This document shows, in pieces, positions 25,510 to 36,128 of a DNA stretch of 39,374 nucleotides. This DNA is from a virus, in IMG/VR virus record IMGVR_UViG_3300028800_000037, positions 1-39,374 of that record; one strand, given 5' to 3'. Positions within the stretch are counted from its first letter, which is position 1, and each line of letters starts with the position of its first letter. Both the position numbers and the translations under genes were made by a program. The notes under the pieces were generated by a model. That model searched no databases. It saw nothing but the letters and a program-made list of their open reading frames with translations, and was not told the origin of the DNA.

Positions 25510-26763
25510 ATGGTCCCATCAAATATTTTACAACAGGTGATCACCTGGAACATGGCCGACTTGGAAATTTTCCAAAACTTGGCTTGTTTTGTCGCGACTG
25601 CTAATACGAAATTTAAAGACCCACAAAATTTCCCAGGTAACTTGGGTTCTAGCGTGTCTTACGAAACACCCCCACGCTTCGTATCTCAAGAAGGCTTGGT
25701 TGCAAACTTCCAAGAAATCCAACAGAACGCGCGTACTCTTACGGTTAATAACCAAGAGAATATCTCTTATGCTGGTACCGCTCAACAAATCGTGTTCAAC
25801 AACTTAGAAGAATATACCACCCGTCTTGGCAACGCTGCCATGGCTGAATTGGCATCTAAAGTTGAAAATGACGTAGCAACGATTTGCGAAAAGTTCCCCT
25901 ATCGCTTCTATGGTAACGGTTCTACCGCAATCAGCTCTGCTCAACAATTGGCTCAAATGCTGGCCAACTTCCGCGCATACTCAACTGCTCCTGGCGATTT
26001 GAAGGTCTATCTTGACCTGCAAGCTGTCCCTGGAATCGTTAGTTCAATGCAAAACCAATTCACTGTTGACCGAAATGATGAAAACTCAATGTCATGGTTC
26101 GTTGGTGATTGGGATGGCGTTAATTACTTCCAATCAAACCTATTGCCAATTCACTTGGCGGGTACTTTGGGTAACGCTGGAACGACTTTGACCGTTGTTT
26201 CTACCAATGACCCTACTGGTAACAACATCACTCAAATCACCTTCTCTGGTGCCGGCACTGATGGAAATGCAGTCAAAAAATATGATTTGATGCAATTCTT
26301 GGGTGCTAACGCTCCGAAGTTCTTAACTTACACTGGGCACAATCTTTCTAGCTTGCCAGTTCAGGTTTCCGCAACTGACGACGCTGCATCTAGTGGTGGT
26401 AACGTGACCATCAACATTACTCCTGCCCTTTGTGCAACCGCTGGAAGCATGAACCAAAACTTAAGCACCAACATTGTTGCTGGTATGACGGTTCAATTGT
26501 TGCCGACTCACAAATGCGGATTGGTAGTGTCTGACAATGCCTTCTACGTGGCTATGCCAAAGCTGCCCGATACTACGCCTTTCCCATCTGCCAGTGCTAT
26601 GGACGAAAACACCATGGTATCTGTCAGACTGTATTACGGCGTTATCCCATTCCAAAACGTCTATGGATGGACAAGGGATGTGATTTACGGCTATGACGCA
26701 GTTCCACAAAACTTGATGCGGATCGCATTCCCCATCAATACCGGCAGCGGACTTGGTTTCTAA
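25510..26763 (+). CDS. Major capsid protein, P22 coat-like
   Basis: 417 residues; P22 gp5 has 430. ATG 25510 is chosen because GGAGAG lies 7 bases before it, and a TTG at 25492 would overlap that site. The protein has the HK97-type layout of P22 coats. An inserted domain rich in Thr, Gly, Val and Asn lies at about residues 220-320. The C-terminal part is beta-rich and ends in FPINTGSGLGF. It forms the capsid shell. The highly expressed gene is followed by a stable hairpin. Confidence 0.9.
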   Translation: MVPSNILQQVITWNMADLEIFQNLACFVATANTKFKDPQNFPGNLGSSVSYETPPRFVSQEGLVANFQEIQQNARTLTVNNQENISYAGTAQQIVFNNLEEYTTRLGNAAMAELASKVENDVATICEKFPYRFYGNGSTAISSAQQLAQMLANFRAYSTAPGDLKVYLDLQAVPGIVSSMQNQFTVDRNDENSMSWFVGDWDGVNYFQSNLLPIHLAGTLGNAGTTLTVVSTNDPTGNNITQITFSGAGTDGNAVKKYDLMQFLGANAPKFLTYTGHNLSSLPVQVSATDDAASSGGNVTINITPALCATAGSMNQNLSTNIVAGMTVQLLPTHKCGLVVSDNAFYVAMPKLPDTTPFPSASAMDENTMVSVRLYYGVIPFQNVYGWTRDVIYGYDAVPQNLMRIAFPINTGSGLGF

Positions 26764-26773
26764 ACCAAGTTGG

Positions 26774-26804
26774 TTTGGGCGCAATTATAGGGATTGCGCC
26801 CAAA
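26774..26804 (+). terminator. Stable hairpin after the coat gene (partial terminator)
   Basis: A 12-bp perfect stem, TTTGGGCGCAAT with ATTGCGCCCAAA, around TATAGGG. Only a short T-run follows (TAGGTTT). It probably trims or protects the coat mRNA and lowers read-through to the tail genes. Confidence 0.7.
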
Positions 26805-26866
26805 TAGGTTTCAATAATCCATGGGCCAAGCAGTAAGTCCTAGGATAAATCCGCTCGGAGGTCACT

Positions 26867-27595
26867 ATGGCATTTACGACACGCCAACTAATCATTGAGG
26901 CTTATTATCTTTCAGGAATCGTTTCAAGAACCCTGGAAACAGTCACGGGCGACGAACTCAATGATGGGCTAGACAGGCTTAATGACTTCATCACCATCAA
27001 GGGCGCAGATACAAAACTTATTCCTTACTACACTGAAATCAACGCAAATTTCATAGCAGGACAAGAAATCTATTTTATCCCAAATCTTGTTGAAATTGAC
27101 ACGCTGACTTTCTTCTTGCCAAACCCAAGCAGTTCTCCCCAGGCAACGATTAGATTCCAAATGGAAGAATTGTCTAGGGAAGAATATTTCGCTGTACCAC
27201 GGGCAGAAAACATTAAAACTCTCCCTTATATTTACCATTTAGAGCGTATCTACGGTGGTTCAAATCTCTATGTATATTTCCTGCCAGACAAGCCTTATGC
27301 CTATCAGATGTGGGCAAAATTCGCACTATTGGCGACCGATTTTAATCAAGACCTGGCTTTAATTTATGATGAGTGGTATATGGCTTATCTGAAATATGGT
27401 CTGGCCATCTGGCTTTGTGAATACCGCTCTGTTCAGCCTCCCTCTGCTGTCGTGAAAACTTTTGACGCCATGGAGCAAAAACTGACGACTATGGGCGTGA
27501 TTGACTTCACTCATCGTAAACTGCAGTATTTCAAACATGGTGGCGGATTGACATGGGCGGACGTAAATTACGGGCACGGATGGCGCAGTAACTAG
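26867..27595 (+). CDS. Head-completion/tail accessory protein, P22 gp4-like
   Basis: 242 residues; GGAGGT before ATG. Its position directly after coat, its length and the helical start MAFTTRQLIIEAYYLSGIVS fit P22 gp4-type proteins that bind the portal and start tail assembly. There is no visible muramidase motif. The assignment is mainly by gene order and general pattern. Confidence 0.8.
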   Translation: MAFTTRQLIIEAYYLSGIVSRTLETVTGDELNDGLDRLNDFITIKGADTKLIPYYTEINANFIAGQEIYFIPNLVEIDTLTFFLPNPSSSPQATIRFQMEELSREEYFAVPRAENIKTLPYIYHLERIYGGSNLYVYFLPDKPYAYQMWAKFALLATDFNQDLALIYDEWYMAYLKYGLAIWLCEYRSVQPPSAVVKTFDAMEQKLTTMGVIDFTHRKLQYFKHGGGLTWADVNYGHGWRSN

Positions 27596-27687
27596 CTGAC
27601 TTATCTCTAACAGAATGTATTTGATATAAAGGGTAAAAATGTGATATTAGGCAAAGCTTCCTCCTATCTTAGGAGTTTTGGAAAATT

Positions 27688-29328
27688 ATGACCATGCGTC
27701 CGATTGCTGAAAGACCAAACTCGCAAACCCAGCTAAAGCTTGTTGGGGGAAATACTTTCGGGCGTAACAAAAAAATCTCAGCCGAACAAACATTCAACAT
27801 GTTTGTTTCTGATGACGCATTGATTCAAATGCCAGGGTACAAAAAGGTAATCAATACTGGCGCAGGGCTTAAAGGGCGCTGCATTTACAATAGTGAGCGC
27901 GGTGATTTCTTAATTGCCGTTATCGGAAACAGTGTCTACAAAATCCAAGGCCCTGAAAACCTACTGAACTACCAATTGATATTCCAAATTAATACCTATT
28001 CTGGTGATGTTTCTATTGATGAAAATCTTGCGTATCAAATCGCTATTTGTGATGGGTTGGATTTATGGATTTACTACTGGGGACCTGATTCAGCCACCCC
28101 CAGGGTTACAAAAGCCGTTTTGCCAATTAATACCCAAACAGGCAATAGTATCGTTCCAGGCTTTGTTACATATCATGATGGCTATTTTCTGGTTCCAGAC
28201 ACAAGCTCTGGCGATTGGTACTTATCTAAGCCCAATGATGGAACAACATGGAATTGGGGAGCAGGAGGAATTGCCGTCTTCTCTAGCATCCAAACCAAAG
28301 CAACATCGGCAGAGGCTGTTTTACGAGCCCCAGGCAAGGGTAATCTTATCTATGTTTTTGGCCAAACCGTCACCGAACTATGGAATGATGTTGGGACACA
28401 ATTGTTCCCATATCAGCGTAATAACTCAGTATCTATCGACTATGGCTGCCTCAGCTCGAACACAATCGCAGCCATGGATGAGTTTGTGGCATTCTTGGGG
28501 GCCAATGAAAAATCAGGCCCAACGCTTTTGGTAAGTGCTGGCGGCCCATTTCAGCGTATATCAACCGATGGTATAGATTTTAAGCTTGGGGAATTGTTTG
28601 CGCCTCAGACATCTTATGGCTTCTTTTATAAGATTGGCGGTCATGTTTTCTATCAAATCACATTTTATGACCCAAGAGACAATTTTTCACTGATTTATGA
28701 CTTTAATACCAAGCTGTTTTCGTACATGACTGATGAAAACATGAATTATCATATTAGTGAGTCAGTAGCCTTTTACAACAACTCTTATTATTTCGTCAGC
28801 CTAAATGATGATTGCATCTACCAGATGAGTGCTGAATTGTATGCTTATGACTACACGGAGCCAAAAGCTGGGGCTATTAAGAATGTGTTTATGATCCCGA
28901 CAGACCGAGTCACCAATACTGTCCAGCAAGTAGACTCCAGCCAATTCATTGCCAACTCTGTTTCATTCATCATGGAGCAGGGAGTTGATCCGAATTATGC
29001 CAGCTCACCACTCAGATTGATTACAACTGAGGGCGGGAAAGTCATAACGCAAGAAATTAAGCCTGGTTATGTTGGACAATATATTCAGACCGAAAAAGTA
29101 CTGTTGAATTATGCCCCAATCATCAATATGACTGTGTCAAAAGATGGCGGGGAAACTTTTGGGAATGCCTACAGGAAAGAATTAAATCCATTGGGAAAAC
29201 GCAAGAATCGGGTGGTTTTTTATGGAATAGGAACATCAAACACTCTGACGTTCCGCTTTGCGTTTCGCTCCCTTTATAGGAAAACCATCAGTGATGGGAT
29301 TATCGAGGTAAGGGAGCGACCAGACTAA
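27688..29328 (+). CDS. Tail/DNA-stabilization protein, P22 gp10-like
   Basis: 546 residues, close to the 470-550 range of gp10-type proteins. The N-terminal motif NMFVSDDALIQMPGYKKV, followed by beta-propeller-like repeats with Trp, Tyr and Gly, fits the family that forms the tail hub below gp4. AGGAG precedes ATG. It is followed by a one-codon overlap (TAATG) with the next gene. Confidence 0.82.
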   Translation: MTMRPIAERPNSQTQLKLVGGNTFGRNKKISAEQTFNMFVSDDALIQMPGYKKVINTGAGLKGRCIYNSERGDFLIAVIGNSVYKIQGPENLLNYQLIFQINTYSGDVSIDENLAYQIAICDGLDLWIYYWGPDSATPRVTKAVLPINTQTGNSIVPGFVTYHDGYFLVPDTSSGDWYLSKPNDGTTWNWGAGGIAVFSSIQTKATSAEAVLRAPGKGNLIYVFGQTVTELWNDVGTQLFPYQRNNSVSIDYGCLSSNTIAAMDEFVAFLGANEKSGPTLLVSAGGPFQRISTDGIDFKLGELFAPQTSYGFFYKIGGHVFYQITFYDPRDNFSLIYDFNTKLFSYMTDENMNYHISESVAFYNNSYYFVSLNDDCIYQMSAELYAYDYTEPKAGAIKNVFMIPTDRVTNTVQQVDSSQFIANSVSFIMEQGVDPNYASSPLRLITTEGGKVITQEIKPGYVGQYIQTEKVLLNYAPIINMTVSKDGGETFGNAYRKELNPLGKRKNRVVFYGIGTSNTLTFRFAFRSLYRKTISDGIIEVRERPD

Positions 29329-29627
29329 TGGATATTCCAAGTTACATTCCGATGAAAATTGTTGATGAAAAGGGTTTTTTGACTGCCGAATGGGCAAATA
29401 TATTTAACCAAATTATCAGCCAATTACAGATTAACTTTGGGAACGAAGGGTTAAAACCTCCCGGCTTAACCACCGACCAAATCAATGAATTAGTTTTGAT
29501 TGCAGCAGAAGGCGCGGCACAAGCTGAGGTATCAAACTCTAACATATTTTTTGACACGACGACCAACAATAGTACCTCGATGAAGACTATTATTAATGGA
29601 ACGTTATATACTTTTACTCTAACGTGA
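29328..29627 (+). CDS. Hypothetical tail-region protein
   Basis: 99 residues, coupled to the gp10-like gene by TAATG. Mixed helix (residues 20-70) and a Thr/Asn-rich C-terminus. Its place corresponds to the tail needle gene in P22, but it is too short to be that protein and shows no long coiled coil. The function is unknown. Confidence 0.6.
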   Translation: MDIPSYIPMKIVDEKGFLTAEWANIFNQIISQLQINFGNEGLKPPGLTTDQINELVLIAAEGAAQAEVSNSNIFFDTTTNNSTSMKTIINGTLYTFTLT

Positions 29628-29637
29628 TGAGGTTATT

Positions 29638-30330
29638 ATGGCATTTTGGGATGATTTATTTGGCAGTGGCCCCGATTACGGCGACCCACAAGAATACCTA
29701 GACCAAATCAAGCCAATGCTTGAGCAATATTACAATCCGTATATTGAGCGCGGCCAAGCTGCGGGCAATACGCTTGACTCTCAATATTCCATGCTTCTAA
29801 ATAACCCTGCTGCAAAACAGCAGATGCTTGGGGCAGGCTATGAGCAATCCCCTGGGTACCAGTACCAGATGGATGAAGCCATGAATGCTGCCATGATGTC
29901 TGCTGCTGCTGGGGGTAAGCTGGGGACATCTGCCCATCAGCAAGAGGCAATGAAGACAGCTACTGGACTGGCTAACCAAGATTATTGGAATTATTACAAC
30001 CAGAATGCCAATTTATTTAACACAGGCTTAAAGGGAACTGAAGGCATGTTTAATACAGGGTATAATGCTACAAACCAAATGACCCAAGGATTAGGCAATT
30101 TATATGGAACTCAAGCTAATTTGGCTTACACCGGACAGCAAAACCAAAACGAAATGCTTTCTAGCTTGTTGGGAGCAGGGATTGGTGCTGCAGGCTATGC
30201 GTTTGGCGGAGTTCCTGGCGGAATGGCAGCAACTGCGGCGGCTCAGGGATTAATGGGTTCTGGAAATTCTGGTGATAACTGGAAGCAACAGACTGGTTAT
30301 TTGAACTACGGCACGCCTTCTTTTGGTTAG
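29638..30330 (+). CDS. Putative DNA-ejection protein, gp7-like position
   Basis: 230 residues. Rich in Gly, Ala, Gln, Asn, Tyr and Met, with a Gly/Ala-rich hydrophobic segment (about 175-205) that could enter membranes. It occupies the first of three positions that in P22 hold gp7, gp20 and gp16, internal proteins released with DNA. Sequence similarity is not visible by eye; assigned by order and composition. Confidence 0.65.
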   Translation: MAFWDDLFGSGPDYGDPQEYLDQIKPMLEQYYNPYIERGQAAGNTLDSQYSMLLNNPAAKQQMLGAGYEQSPGYQYQMDEAMNAAMMSAAAGGKLGTSAHQQEAMKTATGLANQDYWNYYNQNANLFNTGLKGTEGMFNTGYNATNQMTQGLGNLYGTQANLAYTGQQNQNEMLSSLLGAGIGAAGYAFGGVPGGMAATAAAQGLMGSGNSGDNWKQQTGYLNYGTPSFG

Positions 30331-30352
30331 ATAACATTTAATAGGAATAAAC

Positions 30353-31618
30353 ATGCCTGTACCATTACTACAATTTCAAGCTTACAACCCAATGGATACG
30401 TTAATTAAGACGGCCATGGGCACGTATAGTGGCTTGGGCGAGGCTAAGGGTCGTCAAATTCAAAATCAAATTAGCCAATCACAGCTTCCATACGCTCAAG
30501 AAAATGCTAGAAACGAAGCATTGCTTAAAAGCATACAAACACAATATGCGCCACAAAAGGCTGCCATGGATTACCAAAAGGCGATTATAGATCTGCAGCA
30601 AGCTGATCAAGAATTGCAAATGTATGGCGAAAACCAGTCATCTTTGAATAATTACAGAGATGCATTGTCTGCAGTGAATTGGTTCAAATTGAATAATCCT
30701 GCTTTGATGGGTTCTGGCGCGGCAAAAGATATCGCAACTTGGGGGCTGACTGATGAAGGGCAAATTGGCGGGGGTATGCCAAATAGACATGGAATACCAG
30801 CGGGGCCATCAAGCTTTTCAGGCATGGAGAAACCCCAGGCTCAGTCATCACTTCAACCGCAGCCTGTCCCGTCGCAAGTTAATGCAGCTATCAGTGCAAA
30901 TCCTAATATTGCGAACAATCCAAATTATGTACCAGTTCAAGGAATGCATGGGAATGCCCCTATGGGGAGCCCTTATCAACAAGCTAAGAATATTGCATTA
31001 GCAGAGGCGGGAAAAACATCTGCGGAAAAAGCGACAGAAAGCGAAAGGGCCGTTCAAAATGTCAAAGCTTATGAAAAGAAAATGGAAGAGCTGGGGACTA
31101 CTGCTGCATTAGCTGGGGAAGAAAATCAAGTTGTCGATTCTATATTAAGCGTTTACAAAGATATCCCAGAGGGGCAAAAAGGAGCTTTTCTTGGCGAATT
31201 GAAGGCAATTCATCCCGATGCGAAGATATTTGAAGCCCTAGAAAAAGGCCTTGTTTTAGAAGAATTAAGAAAATCTACTGGTACTCAGTCAGATCAGGAT
31301 ATGCGTGGAATCGAATCTCAATTTGGAGGAAAGACTTTGAATGACAGCTCAAAGGAAAAACTCCTAACAATCTATAAAATCCAAAACAACAGAGAAATAG
31401 AACGCCAGAAATTTTATGCAGATAGAGAAGGAACTCCTGTTAGACAAATTGATGCTGAATGGAATAAACAGCTTCAAAATAGATCTATATTCAAGGAGCC
31501 AGAATATCAGCTCGTGGAGTTTAATCAAAAGATTAGAAATATGACTCCAGAACAAAGAAAACGTGCAATAGAAGATCAAGCGATCAAGGTGCAAATGATG
31601 CAAGAAGGTGTTAGATGA
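30353..31618 (+). CDS. Putative DNA-ejection/internal virion protein, gp20-like position
   Basis: 421 residues. Gln-, Ala- and Lys-rich helical N-terminal part (to about 115) with possible coiled coils, a Pro/Asn/Gly-rich middle (130-210) and a charged helical C-terminal domain. The composition resembles P22 ejection proteins. The following gene overlaps its stop. Confidence 0.65.
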   Translation: MPVPLLQFQAYNPMDTLIKTAMGTYSGLGEAKGRQIQNQISQSQLPYAQENARNEALLKSIQTQYAPQKAAMDYQKAIIDLQQADQELQMYGENQSSLNNYRDALSAVNWFKLNNPALMGSGAAKDIATWGLTDEGQIGGGMPNRHGIPAGPSSFSGMEKPQAQSSLQPQPVPSQVNAAISANPNIANNPNYVPVQGMHGNAPMGSPYQQAKNIALAEAGKTSAEKATESERAVQNVKAYEKKMEELGTTAALAGEENQVVDSILSVYKDIPEGQKGAFLGELKAIHPDAKIFEALEKGLVLEELRKSTGTQSDQDMRGIESQFGGKTLNDSSKEKLLTIYKIQNNREIERQKFYADREGTPVRQIDAEWNKQLQNRSIFKEPEYQLVEFNQKIRNMTPEQRKRAIEDQAIKVQMMQEGVR

Positions 31619-33261
31619 CCGAATTAGAGCTTGAGCAGGAAAAGTTGGCCGCACTTCAAAAGTACGATCAATCTCGTGGAAACGAAGTGATTGCAACGTT
31701 AAAAGAAAGTCCTTACACGCAACCTCTTTTTGCTGCTGCCGACACTATTGCACACCCTATTTATAATGCTGCAGTTGGGCTAGATAGATATACTGCTCAG
31801 GCATTAGGAAATGAGCCTATTCTTGAGCCTTTGAATTTTAGATCTGGAGCAAAATCTGGTAATGCTGGGTTTGTTTATGATTTGAGCAGAGGGACGGCCG
31901 ATATGGCAAGGCATCTTGCGGCCAGAACCCCTATGGGCGCCGTGATGCTTGGAGGGGTGATATCAGCCGCTGAAAACCCTTTAGATCCTATGAAAGCATT
32001 TAAAGAAGGCGCAGGTTATGCAGCTCTTGGAGAATCAATTGGCCCTGTTGCTGGGAAACTAGCAGGCGGAGTTGGAAAAGCATATGCAGGGCTAAAAGAC
32101 ACGATATCACTAGATTCCGCCACAATGAAATATGTTAAAGAAATCGCTGACAAATATAACATATCATCTGATGATGCATGGAATTTAATGAAAGGGTTGG
32201 TTGGAAAAACAGAGGAAGGAGGTCTTGGTGCACTTCCATTGTCTAAAGAAATTCCTGCAAAAACATTTACTCCAGAAGAAGCTGCTGAAACATATTTAAA
32301 ATCCAAAGAATTTACTCAAAACTTTGGGAAAGATGTTAAAGAAGAATTCGGCCATGTTTTAGAGGATGCGATTGAATTTGGCGGATCTGATGCAAAAAAC
32401 TTTGACAAAGTATTTAATAAATATTTAAATAGTCCAGAATTTAAAAAACAGTATGGGAAAGAAGCCCCTGCCCTTAAAGAAGAATATAAAGAGATGTTTG
32501 ACTCAATGACTGAATATGTCGGTGGTAAAGTTGTCCCCGCAAAAACTGAATTTGCACCTGGGATAGAAGAATTTACGGAACTTTCTAAAAAGCATCCTTC
32601 GTTAATTCCTACTAAAGCAAAAGAATTAATCAAAGTATTTAATGACGATCCTAATATTGAGAATGCTTATAATATTACCAAAGAATTGAATAAATCAAAG
32701 GCCAAGTTAAAGCCTGGTGATGTTGAACTATCCAATATTTATGATGAAATGATTGGGTCTTTGCGCAAAGCTTTCAAAAAGGTTGGCGGGGAAGCAGATA
32801 CAAAAGTGGTCAAAGAATTTGAGCAAGGGACAAAAGAATTTGCAAAGAATGTCGGGCCTTTTTACACTGACGAACTCATTGAGGCCGCTGCCGGTGGAAA
32901 TGCACTTCCAACTGTAGAGCTTAGACCTTTAGTAGAGGCAATTGAAAGGCAAATGAGATCCCCCGCCAGAGGCAAATATTCCAACATTGATAAAGGGCAT
33001 TTTTTGGGGAACGTTGTCTCCAGGGCCAATAAAGACATTGCCAAATCAGACTTGGCGCAAAGTAACGTATTATCTCGTATGCTGATTGGAATGACTGGAG
33101 GAATGGGAACATTCAAATCCAGAGAGCTTGAAAGAGAATTGCTTAAACAACTTGAGAGTAAAATAGTAAACTCTAAAATATCAAAAGCAGCAAATCTTTT
33201 GTTAAAAAATTATGGCCCTTCCGACTTGGAAGCTGAAGAAATCGGATTGCTTGGAGAATAA
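31615..33261 (+). CDS. Putative DNA-ejection protein, gp16-like position
   Basis: 548 residues, overlapping the previous gene by ATGA. A hydrophobic Gly/Ala-rich stretch (residues about 95-160) is followed by a long Lys/Glu-rich helical region with repeated KEF/KEL motifs. That fits an internal protein which crosses membranes during infection. No peptidoglycan-hydrolase motif was seen. The assignment rests on gene order. Confidence 0.65.
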   Translation: MTELELEQEKLAALQKYDQSRGNEVIATLKESPYTQPLFAAADTIAHPIYNAAVGLDRYTAQALGNEPILEPLNFRSGAKSGNAGFVYDLSRGTADMARHLAARTPMGAVMLGGVISAAENPLDPMKAFKEGAGYAALGESIGPVAGKLAGGVGKAYAGLKDTISLDSATMKYVKEIADKYNISSDDAWNLMKGLVGKTEEGGLGALPLSKEIPAKTFTPEEAAETYLKSKEFTQNFGKDVKEEFGHVLEDAIEFGGSDAKNFDKVFNKYLNSPEFKKQYGKEAPALKEEYKEMFDSMTEYVGGKVVPAKTEFAPGIEEFTELSKKHPSLIPTKAKELIKVFNDDPNIENAYNITKELNKSKAKLKPGDVELSNIYDEMIGSLRKAFKKVGGEADTKVVKEFEQGTKEFAKNVGPFYTDELIEAAAGGNALPTVELRPLVEAIERQMRSPARGKYSNIDKGHFLGNVVSRANKDIAKSDLAQSNVLSRMLIGMTGGMGTFKSRELERELLKQLESKIVNSKISKAANLLLKNYGPSDLEAEEIGLLGE

Positions 33262-33263
33262 AA

Positions 33264-35735
33264 ATGTCATTAAACCCCTTATACGTAGTCGCTCCAAACA
33301 TCCAATATTATTTCGTAGATCGAGATACTGGCGCCCCTTTATCTCAAGGGAAGGTTTTCTTCTACCGTGACGTAGATATGATAACCCCCAAGGCTGTATA
33401 TGAGCTACAAGGCAACAGCGCCAATTATACTTATTCCCCATTGCCGAACCCCATAATCCTTTCATCTGTCGGAACTATAGTTGATGATAACGGAAATCAA
33501 GTAATTCCTTATTTTAAGCCTTTTGATGAAAATGGAGATGAAGATTTATATTACATTGTCGTTCAAAATGCTGTTGGAGCACCCCAATTTACAGTCCACG
33601 CCTGGCCTAATCCACAAGGCGGCACGACTCCCATTGGAGACAATAACACAGTAAATTATGTGCCAAATGGTCAATTTCTAGCCCATACAAACCTTCAAAA
33701 CAATGAATTAGTACCAGGGTCTAATGTAATTGCACAAGGCGGTTTCAGTATAGAATTAGATGATGGAGCAACGTCAGAAAATACTCTATCATGGATTTTT
33801 CAGCAGCCCACTCAGGAGCCTCCTCAGTCTCCGAGGTGGGTTGCTGATTTTATTTGCGTAAACTCGGTTTCTTCTGAAACCAATAAGTCATTCAGGCTTA
33901 AATTTAGAGATGTAAATAAATTTAACGATGAAGGTCCTTTTACTTTTGCATTTTGGGCTCAGGCTACAGGAACCGTCCCGATCACTGTTGCAGTGGTAAA
34001 ATACTTTGGCAGTGGCGATTCTAGCGGTTTACTTGCCCCTATTCCGATGTCATCAGGTGACATTACAACCTCTCCTCCGGTGAACGGGCTTTATAATTAC
34101 AGCATTAACTTTGGATCAAATGAAGGATTTATCGTTGGGCCAAATGATGATGATTGGATTGCAATTGACATCATATTCCCGACTGACATCCAGTTTAATG
34201 TTAAACTGTGCGACTTCGTTTTGATATATGGAAATGAGGCTCTTGTAGAGACTTTCCCATTGCAAACGAATGCAAATATGCTGGCAAATGGGGTTGCAGG
34301 ATGGATGACATCCCCAAATCCAGACGGCTCAGATTTGTTCTGTCCTTTAGTCCTAACCAGGGAAGGGATGCAGTTTGACCATAGTGGGATCGGAATGATT
34401 TACGCCTCCCCGTCGGCTGTTCCGGCTCCATCAAGCTCAACCTCAACTACAAATCTTTTGCCATGTGATGGTGCCACTTATGTATCTTCCGATTATAGTT
34501 TTCTTGGCATTCCTTACACTCGCCTCGCTAATTATCTAACAGCGGCATCTGGTATTGGGCACTATCCTGCCTATGGAACCGGCGCAGACTTTGCAACTGG
34601 CTGGACAGATACAGGAATATCGCCAAACACCTCATTCTATGTCGTGGTAAATGCTCCAGGGACTCCAGTGGCAATTGCATCAAATGGCACTATCGGATGG
34701 ACTTTTGATCCGGTCATGACTTATGGTTCTACCCAGATTGGTTCATCGGCAATCTATCCCACAGCATCATGGAATCAATCTTCATTGTTCCAGGCTATCG
34801 GAACGCTGACTACTGCATCAGTGACGGATGGAACACCTGGCACTGGATTTGGGCTGACATTGTTTGATGCTGCAACAGGACTGTTTTCACAGCAAGCGAC
34901 TAATGGGTTTTATGGAACTGCTATTTCTGCCGCATCATTGGCAGTTGGGTCAGGACAATGCAAGTACTTCAACTTTGTTTATAATTCTATAACATACAAA
35001 GTTCAATATCGGATTGCCTCAACAGGTACCGTTACAACTGGCACGAATGATATCACAATCGATTTGCCATCAACTGCTGCAGCGTCAACTGTTGCTCAAA
35101 TGACTGCTTATGCTCTCCAGGGGCTTCAAGTGTCAAGAATCACAGCGACAACTCACCCTGGGACTGGGTTGACTGCGGGCCAATACTGGAGCTTTCAAAC
35201 CAATCCATCGGCAACCAAATATTTTTATGTTTGGTACACAATTAATGGCATTGGTAGCAAGCCTGTGGCGACTGGTACGGCCATTCAGGTAGATTTGCTA
35301 TCTACGGACACGATTGCACAGGTTGTAACCAAAACATATGCAGCGATAAACTTTTACCAAGTTTCAGTGCCCGATTTAGAAGGGATGTTCCTAAGAGGAT
35401 ATGATTCAACGCCAACATGGGATGCTGATAAAGCAACCAGATTCTCACAAGGAACTGGTCCTGGCGGAACATTTGGCAGCTATGAGTATGGGCAATTTGA
35501 AAGTCATTTGCATGGGGCAACTTCTAATTCTGTTTCATCAACAACAATTTTGCAAAGAAATGGCAGTGGAACTTCCCAAGAACCCCAGCGTGCAAGCACT
35601 GCATCTGCGACATTTTCTTCATCAAGCCTGCTTCAAGGGTCAACAACTACTACAACCACAACGACAATTTCTGATGCTGGCGGAAATGAAACAAGGCCTG
35701 TTAACTCATATGTTAACTGGGTAATGAAATATTAA
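33264..35735 (+). CDS. Tail fibre with head-binding-type N-terminus and tail-collar-type C-terminus
   Basis: 823 residues. The start (PNIQYYFVDRDTGAPLSQGK, then VFFYRDVD) resembles the virion-binding domain of podovirus tail spikes. The middle is beta-rich. The C-terminal end, from residue about 700 (VSVPDLEGMFLRGYD, GSYEYGQFESHLHG, NETRPVNSYVNWVMKY), is the pattern of tail-collar/short-fibre tips, with the ETRP motif at the end. It probably binds the host receptor. It is the first of several fibre genes. Confidence 0.82.
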   Translation: MSLNPLYVVAPNIQYYFVDRDTGAPLSQGKVFFYRDVDMITPKAVYELQGNSANYTYSPLPNPIILSSVGTIVDDNGNQVIPYFKPFDENGDEDLYYIVVQNAVGAPQFTVHAWPNPQGGTTPIGDNNTVNYVPNGQFLAHTNLQNNELVPGSNVIAQGGFSIELDDGATSENTLSWIFQQPTQEPPQSPRWVADFICVNSVSSETNKSFRLKFRDVNKFNDEGPFTFAFWAQATGTVPITVAVVKYFGSGDSSGLLAPIPMSSGDITTSPPVNGLYNYSINFGSNEGFIVGPNDDDWIAIDIIFPTDIQFNVKLCDFVLIYGNEALVETFPLQTNANMLANGVAGWMTSPNPDGSDLFCPLVLTREGMQFDHSGIGMIYASPSAVPAPSSSTSTTNLLPCDGATYVSSDYSFLGIPYTRLANYLTAASGIGHYPAYGTGADFATGWTDTGISPNTSFYVVVNAPGTPVAIASNGTIGWTFDPVMTYGSTQIGSSAIYPTASWNQSSLFQAIGTLTTASVTDGTPGTGFGLTLFDAATGLFSQQATNGFYGTAISAASLAVGSGQCKYFNFVYNSITYKVQYRIASTGTVTTGTNDITIDLPSTAAASTVAQMTAYALQGLQVSRITATTHPGTGLTAGQYWSFQTNPSATKYFYVWYTINGIGSKPVATGTAIQVDLLSTDTIAQVVTKTYAAINFYQVSVPDLEGMFLRGYDSTPTWDADKATRFSQGTGPGGTFGSYEYGQFESHLHGATSNSVSSTTILQRNGSGTSQEPQRASTASATFSSSSLLQGSTTTTTTTTISDAGGNETRPVNSYVNWVMKY

Positions 35736-35752
35736 TCATTTAGGAAAAAATC

Positions 35753-36118
35753 ATGGCTTTACCACTTTATATCGTTCGTGACATCCAAGGGTTTGTGACC
35801 AATGGCTCTCAAATGGCCAGAAACTTTCCTAATAATGTTACAAGATTTGAGCTGACTGCAAATACTCCATTTGTGACTACGGTTCCAACAGATCAGGGTG
35901 CAAAATTAGTTGCTTATTTTAGCTTCAACAAAGCAGCGGATGTATTTGTTCAGCCTGGGGCAGCGCCGACTTTGGCATTCCCAACGGGGACTGCAGATCA
36001 TAACGTCAATGAACTCAACCCCATTGCTCGTATTGTTACAGCCGGAGAAACCTTACAGTTTCTGACTTCCGCATCAACCGTTTATGTAACAATTTCATAT
36101 TACGAAGTTTTGGCATAA
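35753..36118 (+). CDS. Small virion protein between fibre genes
   Basis: 121 residues, beta-rich and soluble, with Phe/Val/Thr patterns but no recognised motif. It is flanked by two long fibre genes with gaps of 17 and 10 bases. It could be a decoration, baseplate or fibre-connecting protein. No family was recognised. Confidence 0.65.
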   Translation: MALPLYIVRDIQGFVTNGSQMARNFPNNVTRFELTANTPFVTTVPTDQGAKLVAYFSFNKAADVFVQPGAAPTLAFPTGTADHNVNELNPIARIVTAGETLQFLTSASTVYVTISYYEVLA

Positions 36119-36128
36119 GGATTAAAAA